Translations under genes and position numbers: made by a program
NCBI RefSeq assembly: GCF_026239735.1
Contig: NZ_JAPIVT010000028.1
Coordinates: 1-49,527, forward strand
Length of the DNA: 49,527 nt
Direction: 5' to 3'
DNA from: Pedobacter sp. MC2016-05
GTDB taxonomy: Bacteria; Bacteroidota; Bacteroidia; Sphingobacteriales; Sphingobacteriaceae
Shown here: positions 10,514 to 18,236 of the stretch, piece by piece
Layout of the letters: the number at the start of each line of letters is the position of its first letter
Numbering within the stretch: the stretch's first letter is position 1
Notes under the pieces: model-generated
Database searches by the model: none
Told to the model about the DNA's origin: nothing
The model's input: the letters and a program-made list of their open reading frames with translations, nothing else

Positions 10514-10579
10514 AAAAAATGAATATGATCTTTCTCAATTAAAAAAGGAATGACCACAAAAAGAGGGCATTTCCTGAAC

Positions 10580-11023
10580 CTAGATTACGGAAATGCTTTT
10601 GGGAGGTTGCCAGATTTTAATTGTATCCGGACTTGGAATATAGCCTTCCGTATAATGGAAAGCATCATTCTTAACAATTATTTTAACAGCCTTTTCAAAA
10701 TTGTTTAAATGCGAAACGGGAATTGCGGGTGTTAAAAAGCTACTCATATCAATGGTTTTGAACGGTAGCTGATCATCTCTTTCCTGATCATTATCGGTAT
10801 GTGGTACAGAATTATAATGATCGTAAATGAAACCGAAGAAACTTAGATTACAGTTGAACTGCTTGTGCTCATTAAAATGTTGAAAAAGCACAGGAAGTTT
10901 CAGTATCTCCCTGAACTCCGTAGTAGAGAATAAATACAGCACCAGAATAGTAAAAGTAATGCGCTTTTTCAATGCGCTAAAGTTAGCCAAAAAGAGTTGA
11001 TGACAAAAAATTTTGTGTAACAA
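10580..11023 (-). CDS. Conserved small exported or membrane-anchored protein upstream of the metal pump
   Basis: Up to 147 residues. A more plausible start is the in-frame TTG at codon 18, just before KKRITFTILVLYLFST, which would give a short hydrophobic leader followed by TTEFREILKLPVLFQHFNEH. A similar TTE..LLKLP.L..H..EHK pattern is, from memory, found in small uncharacterised Bacteroidota proteins next to CzcA-type pumps. The C-terminal half has acidic and His residues (DNDQERDDQLPFKT; AFHYTEGYIPSP). It ends 66 bases before the pump start on the same strand. A periplasmic accessory or sensor role for metal efflux is inferred only from position. No DNA-binding motif is visible. Confidence 0.6.
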   Translation of the reverse strand: MLHKIFCHQLFLANFSALKKRITFTILVLYLFSTTEFREILKLPVLFQHFNEHKQFNCNLSFFGFIYDHYNSVPHTDNDQERDDQLPFKTIDMSSFLTPAIPVSHLNNFEKAVKIIVKNDAFHYTEGYIPSPDTIKIWQPPKSISVI

Positions 11024-11198
11024 TATTCATTTCGATATTTCGAAAGTTATCAATCATGCTATTTATCATATCTCGGCTATTGGGTTATTTATATAATTAC
11101 ATCAAAGAGAAAACTATCTCAGAAAACGAATGAATAATAATTAATCTATGTTTGTTATGCATTTAACCTAAATATGAAAATAATAATAATTTTGGCGT

Positions 11199-11531
11199 AT
11201 GGATGTAATCAGATCATTGGCAATATTTATTTTAGCAGGTTTCTGTGAAATTGGGGGTGGCTACCTTATATGGTTATGGCTGAAAGAGAGTAAACCTCTA
11301 TATTTCGGAATAATAGGAGCAATAATTTTAATTGCCTATGGAGTTATTGCTACGTGGCAAACAGCAAATTTTGGTAGAGTTTATGCAACTTATGGCGGAG
11401 TGTTTATTGTTATGGCATTATTGTGGGCATGGAAGGTCGATGGATTTAAACCCGACAAATTTGATATAATTGGTGCAACCATTGCTTTGATAGGTGTCTG
11501 TATAATCATCTATGCACCAAGAGTATCCTAA
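11199..11531 (+). CDS. ynfA: YnfA/UPF0060 family small membrane protein
   Basis: 110 residues with four membrane helices, the usual size and topology of the UPF0060 family. Conserved stretches include CEIGGGYLIWLWLKE, ATWQTANFGRVYATYGGVFI and the LWAWKVDGFKPDKFDIIGA loop. The family resembles small-multidrug-resistance transporters and YnfA has been linked to drug efflux in enterobacteria; its physiological substrate is not settled. A possible -7 box (TAATTTTG, 11187-11194) lies only five bases before the ATG, so the message could be nearly leaderless. It is upstream of the arsenic operon on the same strand but separated by about 150 bases, so a link with arsenic is not shown. Confidence 0.9.
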   Translation: MDVIRSLAIFILAGFCEIGGGYLIWLWLKESKPLYFGIIGAIILIAYGVIATWQTANFGRVYATYGGVFIVMALLWAWKVDGFKPDKFDIIGATIALIGVCIIIYAPRVS

Positions 11532-11660
11532 AAATATTTTCTTATGACTTTTTAAAGAAAAGATGAAAAGCATATCTTTCTTACAAAAAACAGTGGATTT
11601 GCACTATTGCTATCCAATTTAAGTTACGAATGCTCTGATAAATTTGTTATTTAACGAGAA

Positions 11661-11682
11661 CAATCGTAATATTGCAATATAA
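11661..11682 (+). promoter_or_regulatory. Putative ArsR operator 1, upstream of arsR
   Basis: The site reads CAATCGT, four variable bases, then TTGCAATATAA, and ends three bases before the arsR ATG. Its centre is the perfect 12-base palindrome ATATTGCAATAT (11669-11680). The same 22-base arrangement recurs at 12033-12054. A dyad abutting the start codon of an ArsR gene fits autoregulation. Binding is inferred from position and symmetry. Confidence 0.6.
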
Positions 11683-11685
11683 ATT

Positions 11686-12015
11686 ATGGGACTTACAAAA
11701 ACCGAAATGTTTACCTCCGAGCAGAATCAGCTTGCGCAGCTATTAAAAGCAATGGCCCACCCTGCCCGTATTGCTATTCTGCAAAGAATACTAGTTTCCA
11801 ATACTTGTATTTGTGGTGATCTTGTAGAAGAGCTGGGTCTTGCCCAAGCTACAATATCTCAGCATTTAAGGGAATTAAAGTCTGTCGGGATTATCCAGGG
11901 TACCATTGAAGGGGTTAGCGTTTGTTATTGCATAAACCCGGTAACATGGAAATTACTGGAAACCCAAATAGGTGCTTTCCTTGGATCATATAAGCTAAAA
12001 GCCGACTGCTGCTAG
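11686..12015 (+). CDS. arsR: ArsR-family metalloregulator, probable arsenite sensor
   Basis: 109 residues with a full winged-helix HTH: LLKAMAHPARIAILQRIL, then the recognition region LGLAQATISQHLRELK and wing GIIQGTIEGVSVCYCI. Candidate As(III)-binding cysteines are the CxC in NTCICGDL (near residues 43-45) and the C-terminal DCC. Members of this family repress resistance genes and are released by bound metalloid. The gene heads an operon with DUF6428 and acr3, and operator-like dyads sit just upstream of both arsR and the next gene. MFTSEQNQ at codon 8 is an alternative start. A decayed second ArsR copy lies at the end of the operon. Confidence 0.92.
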   Translation: MGLTKTEMFTSEQNQLAQLLKAMAHPARIAILQRILVSNTCICGDLVEELGLAQATISQHLRELKSVGIIQGTIEGVSVCYCINPVTWKLLETQIGAFLGSYKLKADCC

Positions 12016-12032
12016 CTTTTTTTTAATCAATT

Positions 12033-12054
12033 CAATCGTTTAATTGCAATATAA
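12033..12054 (+). promoter_or_regulatory. Putative ArsR operator 2, upstream of the DUF6428 gene
   Basis: CAATCGT, four bases (TTAA), then TTGCAATATAA: a second copy of the sequence found before arsR, here between arsR and the DUF6428 gene. The inner dyad is shortened to TTGCAA. It suggests a second regulated promoter, so that the efflux genes can be induced apart from arsR. Confidence 0.55.
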
Positions 12055-12074
12055 TAATACCTAGATATTTGATT

Positions 12075-12545
12075 ATGAAACTATCAGAAATAAAAGCCCA
12101 CTTGGCGCAAGCTGAAAGCGTAAACTTTCAGTTAGAAAACGGTACACCAGTTCCTGAACATTTCCATGTGACCGAAGTTGGTGTTGTTACAAAAGACTTT
12201 ATTGATTGTGGCGGTACAGTACGTCATGAAAAAGTGGCCAACTTTCAACTTTGGGATGCCAACGATTTTGAACATCGTTTGAAAGCAGGCAAGCTGCTAA
12301 ACATTATATCACTTTCTGAAAAAGTATTAGGGATGGAAGATCTAGAAATCGAAGTAGAATACCAGGCTCAGACAATTGGTAAATACGACCTTGGTTACGA
12401 TGGTAAAAACTTCTTGCTTATTGCTAAGACAACAGCATGCCTTGCCCCGGATCTATGTGGTGTTCCTGAAGTAAAACAGAAAGTACAATTGCAGAATCTT
12501 GCTGTTTCCGGATCAGTGTGTACACCAGGTGGCGGTTGCTGCTAA
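12075..12545 (+). CDS. DUF6428 family protein of arsenic operons
   Basis: About 156 residues from the ATG at 12075 (MKLSEIKAHLAQ). The family is known mainly from Bacteroidota ars clusters and has no assigned biochemical role. Visible features are VPEHFHVTEVGVVTKDFIDC, CGGTVRHEKVANFQLW, a cysteine pair in TACLAPDLCG, and the C-terminal CTPGGGCC. The four C-terminal-half cysteines could bind arsenite or another soft metal; this is inference. No signal peptide is present, so it is cytoplasmic. It lies between arsR and acr3 with a 12-base gap to acr3. Confidence 0.8.
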   Translation: MKLSEIKAHLAQAESVNFQLENGTPVPEHFHVTEVGVVTKDFIDCGGTVRHEKVANFQLWDANDFEHRLKAGKLLNIISLSEKVLGMEDLEIEVEYQAQTIGKYDLGYDGKNFLLIAKTTACLAPDLCGVPEVKQKVQLQNLAVSGSVCTPGGGCC

Positions 12546-12557
12546 ATAAATTATAAC

Positions 12558-13643
12558 ATGTCTGCAAACAACTGCGCACCTATAACCGAAAGAAGAAAAT
12601 TAAGCTTTTTAGACCGATACCTTACACTATGGATTTTCCTAGCAATGGGTATCGGTGTAGCAACCGGTTATTTTTTTCCGTCTTCCTCTGGATTCATCAA
12701 TTCGTTTTCCAGCGGAACCACAAATATCCCCTTAGCTATCGGACTGATCTTAATGATGTATCCGCCACTGGCCAAGGTGAAATATGAAAAGATGGGAGAA
12801 GTGTTTAAAGACACTAAAGTCTTAAGCGTCTCGCTTGTCCTGAATTGGGTAATTGGCCCACTTCTAATGTTTTTTTTAGCAATCACTTTTTTAAGAGATT
12901 ATCCGGAATATATGGTTGGACTGATCCTTATTGGCCTGGCAAGGTGTATTGCTATGGTGGTGGTTTGGAACGAGCTGGCGGAGGGTAACAGGGAATATGC
13001 AGCGGGTTTGATTGCACTGAACAGCATTTTTCAGGTATTGCTCTACAGTGTGTTTGCTTATATCTTTATTACCGTTTTGCCTCCTTTTTTTGGTCTGGAG
13101 AGTCTTGAAGTAAACATCACCATTTCTGAGATTGCTAAAAGCGTAGGAATCTACCTGGGGCTTCCCTTTGCAATGGGTATAATCAGTCGGTACGGACTTA
13201 TAAAGCTGAAAGGTGAAGACTGGTTTCAAAACAAGTTTATCCCTCTGATTTCCCCGATTACACTTATCGCTTTACTATTTACAATTGTAATTATGTTTAG
13301 CCTGAAAGGAGAGCTCATTGTACAGATTCCTATGGATGTTGTGAGAATTGCTATACCCCTGGTTATTTATTTCTCGATCATGTTTGTGATCAGCTTTTTT
13401 GCTGGCCGTTACTTCGGAGCAGACTATCCAAGAAGTACCTCAATTGCTTTTACGGCCACGGGAAACAATTTTGAACTGGCCATAGCAGTTGCTATTGGTG
13501 TTTTTGGAATCAATTCGGGACAGGCATTCGCTGGTGTTATTGGCCCTTTGGTTGAAGTCCCGGCACTGATCGCTCTGGTCAACCTTGCTTTTTACTTCCG
13601 CAAAAAATACTATCCTCGGGAAACCTTAAACACCATACAATAA
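12558..13643 (+). CDS. acr3: ACR3-family arsenite efflux transporter
   Basis: 361 residues and ten predicted membrane helices. Diagnostic ACR3 motifs are PLAIGLILMMYPPLAKVKYE, the helix-4 cysteine stretch GLARCIAMVVVWNELAEG and the helix-9 stretch TATGNNFELAIAVAIG with its conserved Glu. The protein exports trivalent arsenite (and possibly antimonite) using proton motive force. It is preceded by DUF6428 and overlaps the following phosphoesterase gene by one base (TAATGA-type junction). No arsC arsenate reductase is present in the window, so this operon on its own covers arsenite. Confidence 0.95.
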   Translation: MSANNCAPITERRKLSFLDRYLTLWIFLAMGIGVATGYFFPSSSGFINSFSSGTTNIPLAIGLILMMYPPLAKVKYEKMGEVFKDTKVLSVSLVLNWVIGPLLMFFLAITFLRDYPEYMVGLILIGLARCIAMVVVWNELAEGNREYAAGLIALNSIFQVLLYSVFAYIFITVLPPFFGLESLEVNITISEIAKSVGIYLGLPFAMGIISRYGLIKLKGEDWFQNKFIPLISPITLIALLFTIVIMFSLKGELIVQIPMDVVRIAIPLVIYFSIMFVISFFAGRYFGADYPRSTSIAFTATGNNFELAIAVAIGVFGINSGQAFAGVIGPLVEVPALIALVNLAFYFRKKYYPRETLNTIQ

Positions 13644-14413
13644 TGAGAATTGCACTTTTTTCCGATATCCATGCAAATCTTCCTGCCCTGGAAGCCTTTT
13701 TTAAAGACGTTGAAACCAGAAATACGGACGCAATTTACTGCCTTGGAGATTTAGTTGGATATAACATCTGGCCAAACGAGGTAATAGATGAAATCCGCAA
13801 ACGAGGCATACCAACTATCGCAGGAAATTATGACTGGGGTATTGGCAGGTCTAGTGATGATTGCGGTTGTGCCTATAAAACAGATGAAGAAAAAGCATTA
13901 GGTAAGGTTTCTATCTCCTACACCAATGAAGTGGTAAAGGACGAGCAGCGTGCTTATTTAAGAACCCTCCCTGCTCACATTAGACTGGAATACCAGTTGA
14001 ACCACGATAAGCGCAATATTCTTTTTGTACATGGCAGTCCCCGTAAGGTGAATGAATACCTTTTTGAAGACCGTGATGAAAAAAGCATGCTCCGGATCAT
14101 GGAACAGGCAGATGCTGATATTATGTGTTTTGGCCATACCCATAAGCCTTATCATAGAATATTAAACTCAGGCGCTGAAGGTGGAGATCATTTCAGGCAT
14201 GCCATTAATATAGGCTCAGTAGGTAAGCCAAAGGACAGCGATCCAAGGGGTGGTTATGTTATTTTAACTATCAACCCTGATAGTGCAGTAACAGATAAAG
14301 AAAGCATTAAAGTTGAATTTATTCGCTTTGAGTACGACATAGAAAAGGCAGCTAAAGCCGTAGAGGATAGTCCCCTTCCGAATGAGTATGCAGTCATGTT
14401 ACGTAAAGGATAA
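13643..14413 (+). CDS. Calcineurin-like metallophosphoesterase, first of a tandem pair
   Basis: 256 residues. Metal-binding motifs of the MPP superfamily occur in order: FSDIHANLPAL (DxH), YCLGDLVGY (GD), AGNYDWG (the GNHD block with Tyr in place of His), FVHGSPR and FGHTHKPY. The family hydrolyses phosphate esters or phosphodiesters with two metal ions. The gene overlaps acr3 by one base, so it belongs to the arsenic operon; phosphate and arsenate chemistry may be linked, but no substrate is known. The H-to-Y change at the GNHD block and a Cys cluster (DDCGCAYK) are not shared with the paralogue downstream. Confidence 0.88.
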   Translation: MRIALFSDIHANLPALEAFFKDVETRNTDAIYCLGDLVGYNIWPNEVIDEIRKRGIPTIAGNYDWGIGRSSDDCGCAYKTDEEKALGKVSISYTNEVVKDEQRAYLRTLPAHIRLEYQLNHDKRNILFVHGSPRKVNEYLFEDRDEKSMLRIMEQADADIMCFGHTHKPYHRILNSGAEGGDHFRHAINIGSVGKPKDSDPRGGYVILTINPDSAVTDKESIKVEFIRFEYDIEKAAKAVEDSPLPNEYAVMLRKG

Positions 14414-14416
14414 GGT

Positions 14417-15154
14417 ATAAAAATAGCGCTATTTTCAGATATCCACGCCAATTTACCGGCATTTAAAGCAATGCTAAATGATATGGATGACCAAAAACCC
14501 GACGCTGCTTATTGCCTTGGTGATTTGGTGGGATACCACATTTATCCAAACGAAGTTATCCAGGAGATCCGTAGACGTGGAATCGGAACTTTGAAAGGCA
14601 ATCATGATGAAAAGGTTGAAAAATTAATTACAACCTCGAATAGTCTACAGGAGCCAGGTAAGAATTATGCGTATCATTTAATCAGCCAGGATAACAGAGA
14701 TTATCTGAAGACACTGCCTGCGCACATTAAATTGGAATACAAGCTACAATCCGAAACACTCAATCTTGTTTTTGCGCACGGCAGTACCAAAAGCATTGAT
14801 GAATATATTTTAATAGATACGGATGAAAAGTATGTTTTAGATATGATGCTGAAAGCAGGTGCAGACATGCTCTTTGTTGGCCATTCTCATAAGCCTTACC
14901 ATCGTATTTTAAAGGACAGTGATAATAAGTTCAAGCATGTTGTCAACCTTGGGTCGGTAGGAAAGCCTAAAGACGGAGATCCCAGGGGCTGCTATGTGAT
15001 AATTACCATTACTCCGGACAGCTCCATATCAGATAAAAACAACATACAGGTAGAATTTAGAAAATTTGATTATGATGTCGAATCCTCAGCAAAAATGATT
15101 GAGAATAGCCTGTTGCCAGGTGAATTTGCAGTTGCACTGCGACTAGCCAAATAA
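14417..15154 (+). CDS. Calcineurin-like metallophosphoesterase, second of the tandem pair, lacking an ATG at the expected start
   Basis: The protein aligns along its length with the preceding gene and has all MPP motifs: FSDIHANLPAF, YCLGDLVGY, KGNHDEK, FAHGSTK and VGHSHKPY. The first motif lies upstream of the first ATG (14471): the frame reads ATA AAA ATA GCG CTA TTT TCA GAT from 14417, matching ATG AGA ATT GCA CTT in the paralogue. A start at 14471 would remove the DxH metal ligands. The frame is also continuous with the first gene, separated by one TAA (14411-14413) and one Gly codon. The true start may be ATA, or the protein may be made by readthrough; otherwise the gene is impaired. A purine-rich AAAGGA precedes it. 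Confidence 0.75.
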   Translation: MKIALFSDIHANLPAFKAMLNDMDDQKPDAAYCLGDLVGYHIYPNEVIQEIRRRGIGTLKGNHDEKVEKLITTSNSLQEPGKNYAYHLISQDNRDYLKTLPAHIKLEYKLQSETLNLVFAHGSTKSIDEYILIDTDEKYVLDMMLKAGADMLFVGHSHKPYHRILKDSDNKFKHVVNLGSVGKPKDGDPRGCYVIITITPDSSISDKNNIQVEFRKFDYDVESSAKMIENSLLPGEFAVALRLAK

Positions 15155-15165
15155 TACCAAAGCAA

Positions 15166-15422
15166 ATGGAAGTCAATGCCAGAGACTATGAGCCAATAGA
15201 AAAGCAACTTGCAAAGTTCATGCGGACACTAGCGCACCCAGCCCGGATGACCATAATGATCCGGCTTGCCAGGCAGGAAGGTTGTATTGAGGGTATAATA
15301 AGCGATTTGCCAATTGCAAAGCACTTGAAGCGCTGGAAGTTGCTGGTCTTATAAAGGGGAATACCTCAAATTTTAGATCACGTTATTGCATTAACTGGTA
15401 CGCCTTTTCGGATTTTTCTTAA
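15166..15422 (+). pseudogene. Broken ArsR-family regulator at the end of the arsenic operon
   Basis: The first 46 codons read as a normal ArsR N terminus (LAKFMRTLAHPARMTIMIRLA then EGCIEGIISDLPIA). The expected recognition-helix residues (commonly QSTVS) are missing between LPIA and KHL, consistent with a 15-base deletion. One more base is missing in TTGAAGCGCTGG, which shifts the frame and gives an early stop at 15352-15354. Reading on in the other frame restores the family sequence (ALEVAGLIKGNTSNFRSRYC then INWYAFSDFS) to a stop at 15420-15422. The product would not bind DNA. It starts 11 bases after the second phosphoesterase gene. Confidence 0.85.
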
Positions 15423-15615
15423 CAATTCAATTTGATATTTAAAAATTTTCCGGAGACAATACCCGCTGAAGGGTGCAAAACGAAGGTGTCTGTTTAAAAG
15501 TGTAATCTTTCATTCATCCGCAAGTTTACATGCGCCGACTATAGCATCGACCAAAAATATCTATTAAAGTCATCCATCTATTCAACGTTTCTCCGTTGCA
15601 TGATCTTAAAACCAC

Positions 15616-15649
15616 TTGAGCGAGTTATCACTGTAATAACTTCACTCAA
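15616..15649 (-). terminator. Hairpin just after the sulfate permease gene
   Basis: Arms TTGAG...AGTTAT and ATAAC...CTCAA form an interrupted stem with a seven-base loop, 11 bases downstream of the permease stop on the minus strand. No strong T run follows, so efficiency is uncertain. Confidence 0.4.
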
Positions 15650-15660
15650 ACAGTCTAAAG

Positions 15661-17199
15661 TTAAGATTTATCTATTGCCACACGATATGTCGGATCTTCA
15701 TATATGTTAACATCAATAACACCTTCAGCGTTTTTAAGTAGTAGCCTACAATCTTCGCTTAAATGTTTTAAATGAAGCTTTTTACCGGCGAGATGGTATC
15801 GTTCTGTTAACTTGTTTAATGCTTCAATAGCAGACATATCCGACACTCGGCTGTCTTTAAAATCAACAATTACTTCAGATGGGTCTTTATTGACTTCGAA
15901 CTTTTCTGTGAACGCGGTAACTGAACCAAAAAACAAAGGCCCGTAAATTTCATAGTGCTTGGCACCATTTTCATCCACGAATTTCCTTGCACGAATCCTT
16001 TTTGCACTCTCCCAGGCAAAAACAAGTGCCGATATAATTACACCAATTAAAACTGCAAGGGCGAGGTTATGAAGCCAAACGGTGATAACAGCCACCAGTA
16101 TGCCAATAAAAATATCCTGTTTTGGCATTTTATTGATGATCCGTAAACTGATCCATTCAAAGGTTCCCACTGCCACCATGATCATCACGCCTGTCAGGGC
16201 AGCCATTGGAACTAAGCCGATTATCGGTGCGCCAAACAGAATGATAAGCAAAATGGTGAGTGCCGCCACTATGCCCGACAGCCGGGCTCTCGCCCCTGCT
16301 GAAAGATTTACCAAAGTCTGAGCGATCATTGGACATCCTCCCATACCATAGAAAAATCCATTCAAAATATTGGCAATGCCCTGAGCTATTGATTCACGGT
16401 TACCATTTCCCCTTGTTGCCGTAATTTCGTCAACCAGGTTAAGTGTTAACAGCCCCTCTGTAAGCCCAACTCCTGCCATGATCGCGGCATAGGGCAATAT
16501 AATTTGAAAGGTTTCCATTGTTAATGGAATCTGAGGAATATGAAATGGTGGAAACCCTCCGCTGACAGATGCAATATCGCTTACTGTTTTAGTATCGATG
16601 CCGAACCCAAGGACGACTAGGAAAACAACAATGATGGCAACCAGTGATGGTGGAACCGCCTTTGTTATCTTTGGAAAGAATAGTACGATAGCAATGGTGA
16701 GCGCAACCAACCCGACCATGATTAAAAGTGGGCTACCTGTCAACCAGGCCTCTTTCCCATTGATGATAGTTTTGAACTGTTCAACCTGGGCCATAAATAT
16801 AATAACCGCCAGTCCATTAACAAAGCCGTACATTACCGGTTGAGGAACAAGTCTGATAAATTTCCCGAGTTTGAAAAGACCCACCAGGATCTGAAAGGCG
16901 CCGGCGAGGGCTACAGCGGCGAATACATATTCAATTCCATGCGCCTGCATCAAAGCAATCAGCACAACTACGACTGCTCCTGCACCGCCTGAGATCAGCC
17001 CAGGCCGGCCACCCAGAATTGAGGTAACAAGCCCCATAATAAAGGCTGCATAAAGACCAACTAATGGTGGAAAGCCTGCTAAGATTGCAAATGAAAGAGA
17101 TTCAGGCATCATGGTCATGGCCACAGTGATGCCAGCCAAAATCTCGGTTTTGTAGTTGACTTTTTGAGAAAAATCAAAAAAACGTGTACGTAAGAACAT
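15661..17199 (-). CDS. SulP-family anion (sulfate) permease with STAS domain
   Basis: About 512 residues from the ATG at 17199 (MFLRTRFFDFSQKVNYKTEI); a longer frame opens at 17241. Ten to twelve membrane helices carry SulP hallmarks: TVAMTMMPESLSFAILAG near the N terminus, GLYAAFIMGLVTSILGG and GRPGLISGGAGAVVVV. The C-terminal 110 residues form a cytoplasmic STAS domain (VIVDFKDSRVSDMSAIEAL), where the Ser after VSDM is the anti-sigma-antagonist-like position. The substrate could be sulfate or bicarbonate. It is convergent with the arsenic operon and not obviously part of it. A TACTTTTG box (17350-17357) may be its promoter. Confidence 0.9.
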   Translation of the reverse strand: MFLRTRFFDFSQKVNYKTEILAGITVAMTMMPESLSFAILAGFPPLVGLYAAFIMGLVTSILGGRPGLISGGAGAVVVVLIALMQAHGIEYVFAAVALAGAFQILVGLFKLGKFIRLVPQPVMYGFVNGLAVIIFMAQVEQFKTIINGKEAWLTGSPLLIMVGLVALTIAIVLFFPKITKAVPPSLVAIIVVFLVVLGFGIDTKTVSDIASVSGGFPPFHIPQIPLTMETFQIILPYAAIMAGVGLTEGLLTLNLVDEITATRGNGNRESIAQGIANILNGFFYGMGGCPMIAQTLVNLSAGARARLSGIVAALTILLIILFGAPIIGLVPMAALTGVMIMVAVGTFEWISLRIINKMPKQDIFIGILVAVITVWLHNLALAVLIGVIISALVFAWESAKRIRARKFVDENGAKHYEIYGPLFFGSVTAFTEKFEVNKDPSEVIVDFKDSRVSDMSAIEALNKLTERYHLAGKKLHLKHLSEDCRLLLKNAEGVIDVNIYEDPTYRVAIDKS

Positions 17200-17349
17200 A
17201 CCAATAAAATTAAAGGTCAAAATTATAAAAAAAAGAGGCATTGCCTTAGCGATGGAATTAGCTAAGGAAGAAAAGAGTCACTGAAAGAACTCAGGGCTTT
17301 GTCACAGGGTTATATGAAACTTGTTTAACTTTTCTCATTTCGATTGATG

Positions 17350-17357
17350 CAAAAGTA
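17350..17357 (-). promoter_or_regulatory. Candidate -7 box for the SulP permease
   Basis: Reads TACTTTTG on the minus strand, matching the Bacteroidota consensus TAnnTTTG. It lies about 150 bases before the preferred start. No clear -33 TTTG is seen at the right distance, so this is tentative. Confidence 0.3.
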
Positions 17358-17468
17358 AAAAAAAAATTAAACTATCTATATATGCCGTCTGTAAAAGCAA
17401 TAAGTCATCCTAATTGAATTCTATCATATAACGGTGGCTTTGTGGTCGACGTAAAAAAATATGGATTA

Positions 17469-17487
17469 ATTGTCTCAAAAAACGAAG
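17469..17487 (+). repeat. Dispersed repeat copy A
   Basis: ATTGTCTCAAAAAACGAAG, identical over 19 bases to copy B at 20723-20741 and similar to copies at 29117 and 32268. All are in non-coding DNA and in the same orientation. Confidence 0.7.
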
Positions 17488-17613
17488 AATAGTAAAAAAA
17501 TATACTTTTAACCTGAGGAGTTCGATTAATAAATGAGGTAAAAAATTAGTCAATCAAAAGAAAAAACCTTATATTTAAGTGTCTTAAAAACAAATACTTA
17601 GATATAATTCTTT

Positions 17614-17820
17614 ATGATTGACTACTCTAGAATTAGTGATATTTTTTGTCTTGTAGATGAGTTTTGCAAAGATTTCGATATAACTACTCGCTCTTTTCTT
17701 CTGGGCAAGCCCTCAAAACGACCTGCGGTAATGTCTAAGAACGAAATAATTTCTGTTTGCCTACTCTTTCATTTGAGTAGTTTGAGATGCTTTAAGCATT
17801 TCTATTTATTCTATAAATGA
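17614..17820 (+). pseudogene. IS982-family transposase, N-terminal relic
   Basis: 68 codons resembling the N terminus of Bacteroidota IS982 transposases (IFCLVDEFCKDFDITTRSF, LGKPSKRPAVMSKNEII, FHLSSLRCFKHFY). Full transposases are about 290-300 residues. Here the frame stops after FYLFYK, and the next codons in the same frame (YVSKKDIL, then TAG) only weakly resemble the expected continuation. No DDE catalytic region is found, so it cannot transpose. It marks an old insertion between the sulfate permease and the toxin-antitoxin pair. Confidence 0.65.
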
Positions 17821-17937
17821 TACGTCTCAAAAAAGGACATTTTATAGATATGCCAAAATACTTGATGCTCATATTAACTAGGAAATACAAAAAATGCAGA
17901 ACAGTAAAAAATCATAAAAAATGAAACAAAATAATAC

Positions 17938-17969
17938 TTTGTGTATATAATGTATATTTTATATATTTA
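17938..17969 (+). promoter_or_regulatory. Promoter with dyad operator for the toxin-antitoxin operon
   Basis: TTTG at 17938-17941 and TATATTTA at 17962-17969, 20 bases apart, fit the Bacteroidota -33/-7 spacing, with the antitoxin ATG 19 bases on. The interval contains the dyad TATATAA/TTATATA, a likely site for antitoxin autorepression. Confidence 0.5.
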
Positions 17970-17987
17970 CTTAATGAAATTGCCGAA

Positions 17988-18236
17988 ATGAAAAAGAATA
18001 TAGATATTGACGAAAGCCTACTAACTAAATTAAAAATATTGTCTGTTTTTGAAGAGGTAAGTGTTAAAGCTGTTATGGAAAAGGCTGTTTCTTTTTACGT
18101 CGAATATAAAGAAAAAGAACGCTTGAAGACATTGTCTGAAGAAGATAAAGAGGACTTGGGTTTACTATTACTTATGCAACAAGCAGATAGAAATAATGTA
18201 GTAAGTCGTGAGGAATTAATGAAGGCTTTGGACTAA
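17988..18236 (+). CDS. Antitoxin of a type II toxin-antitoxin pair
   Basis: 82 residues. The N terminus (MKKNIDIDESLLTKLKILSV then FEEVSVKAVMEKAVSFYVEY) has the pattern of a ribbon-helix-helix DNA-binding domain. The acidic, Leu-rich C terminus (LSEEDKEDLGLLLLMQQADR) would wrap the toxin. It overlaps the toxin gene by one base, the usual coupled arrangement with the antitoxin first. It should neutralise the toxin and repress the operon. The exact antitoxin family is uncertain. Confidence 0.8.
   Translation: MKKNIDIDESLLTKLKILSVFEEVSVKAVMEKAVSFYVEYKEKERLKTLSEEDKEDLGLLLLMQQADRNNVVSREELMKALD

Larger units (their letters stand above)
17200..17613. other. Intergenic region between the permease and the IS982 relic
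   Basis: It has no plausible gene. It holds the leader of the permease, including a 7-bp dyad CCTTAGC/GCTAAGG (17244-17267) next to the longer possible start, a minus-strand -7-like box at 17350-17357, one copy of a dispersed 19-base repeat (17469-17487) and AT-rich DNA up to the transposase relic. Confidence 0.6.
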
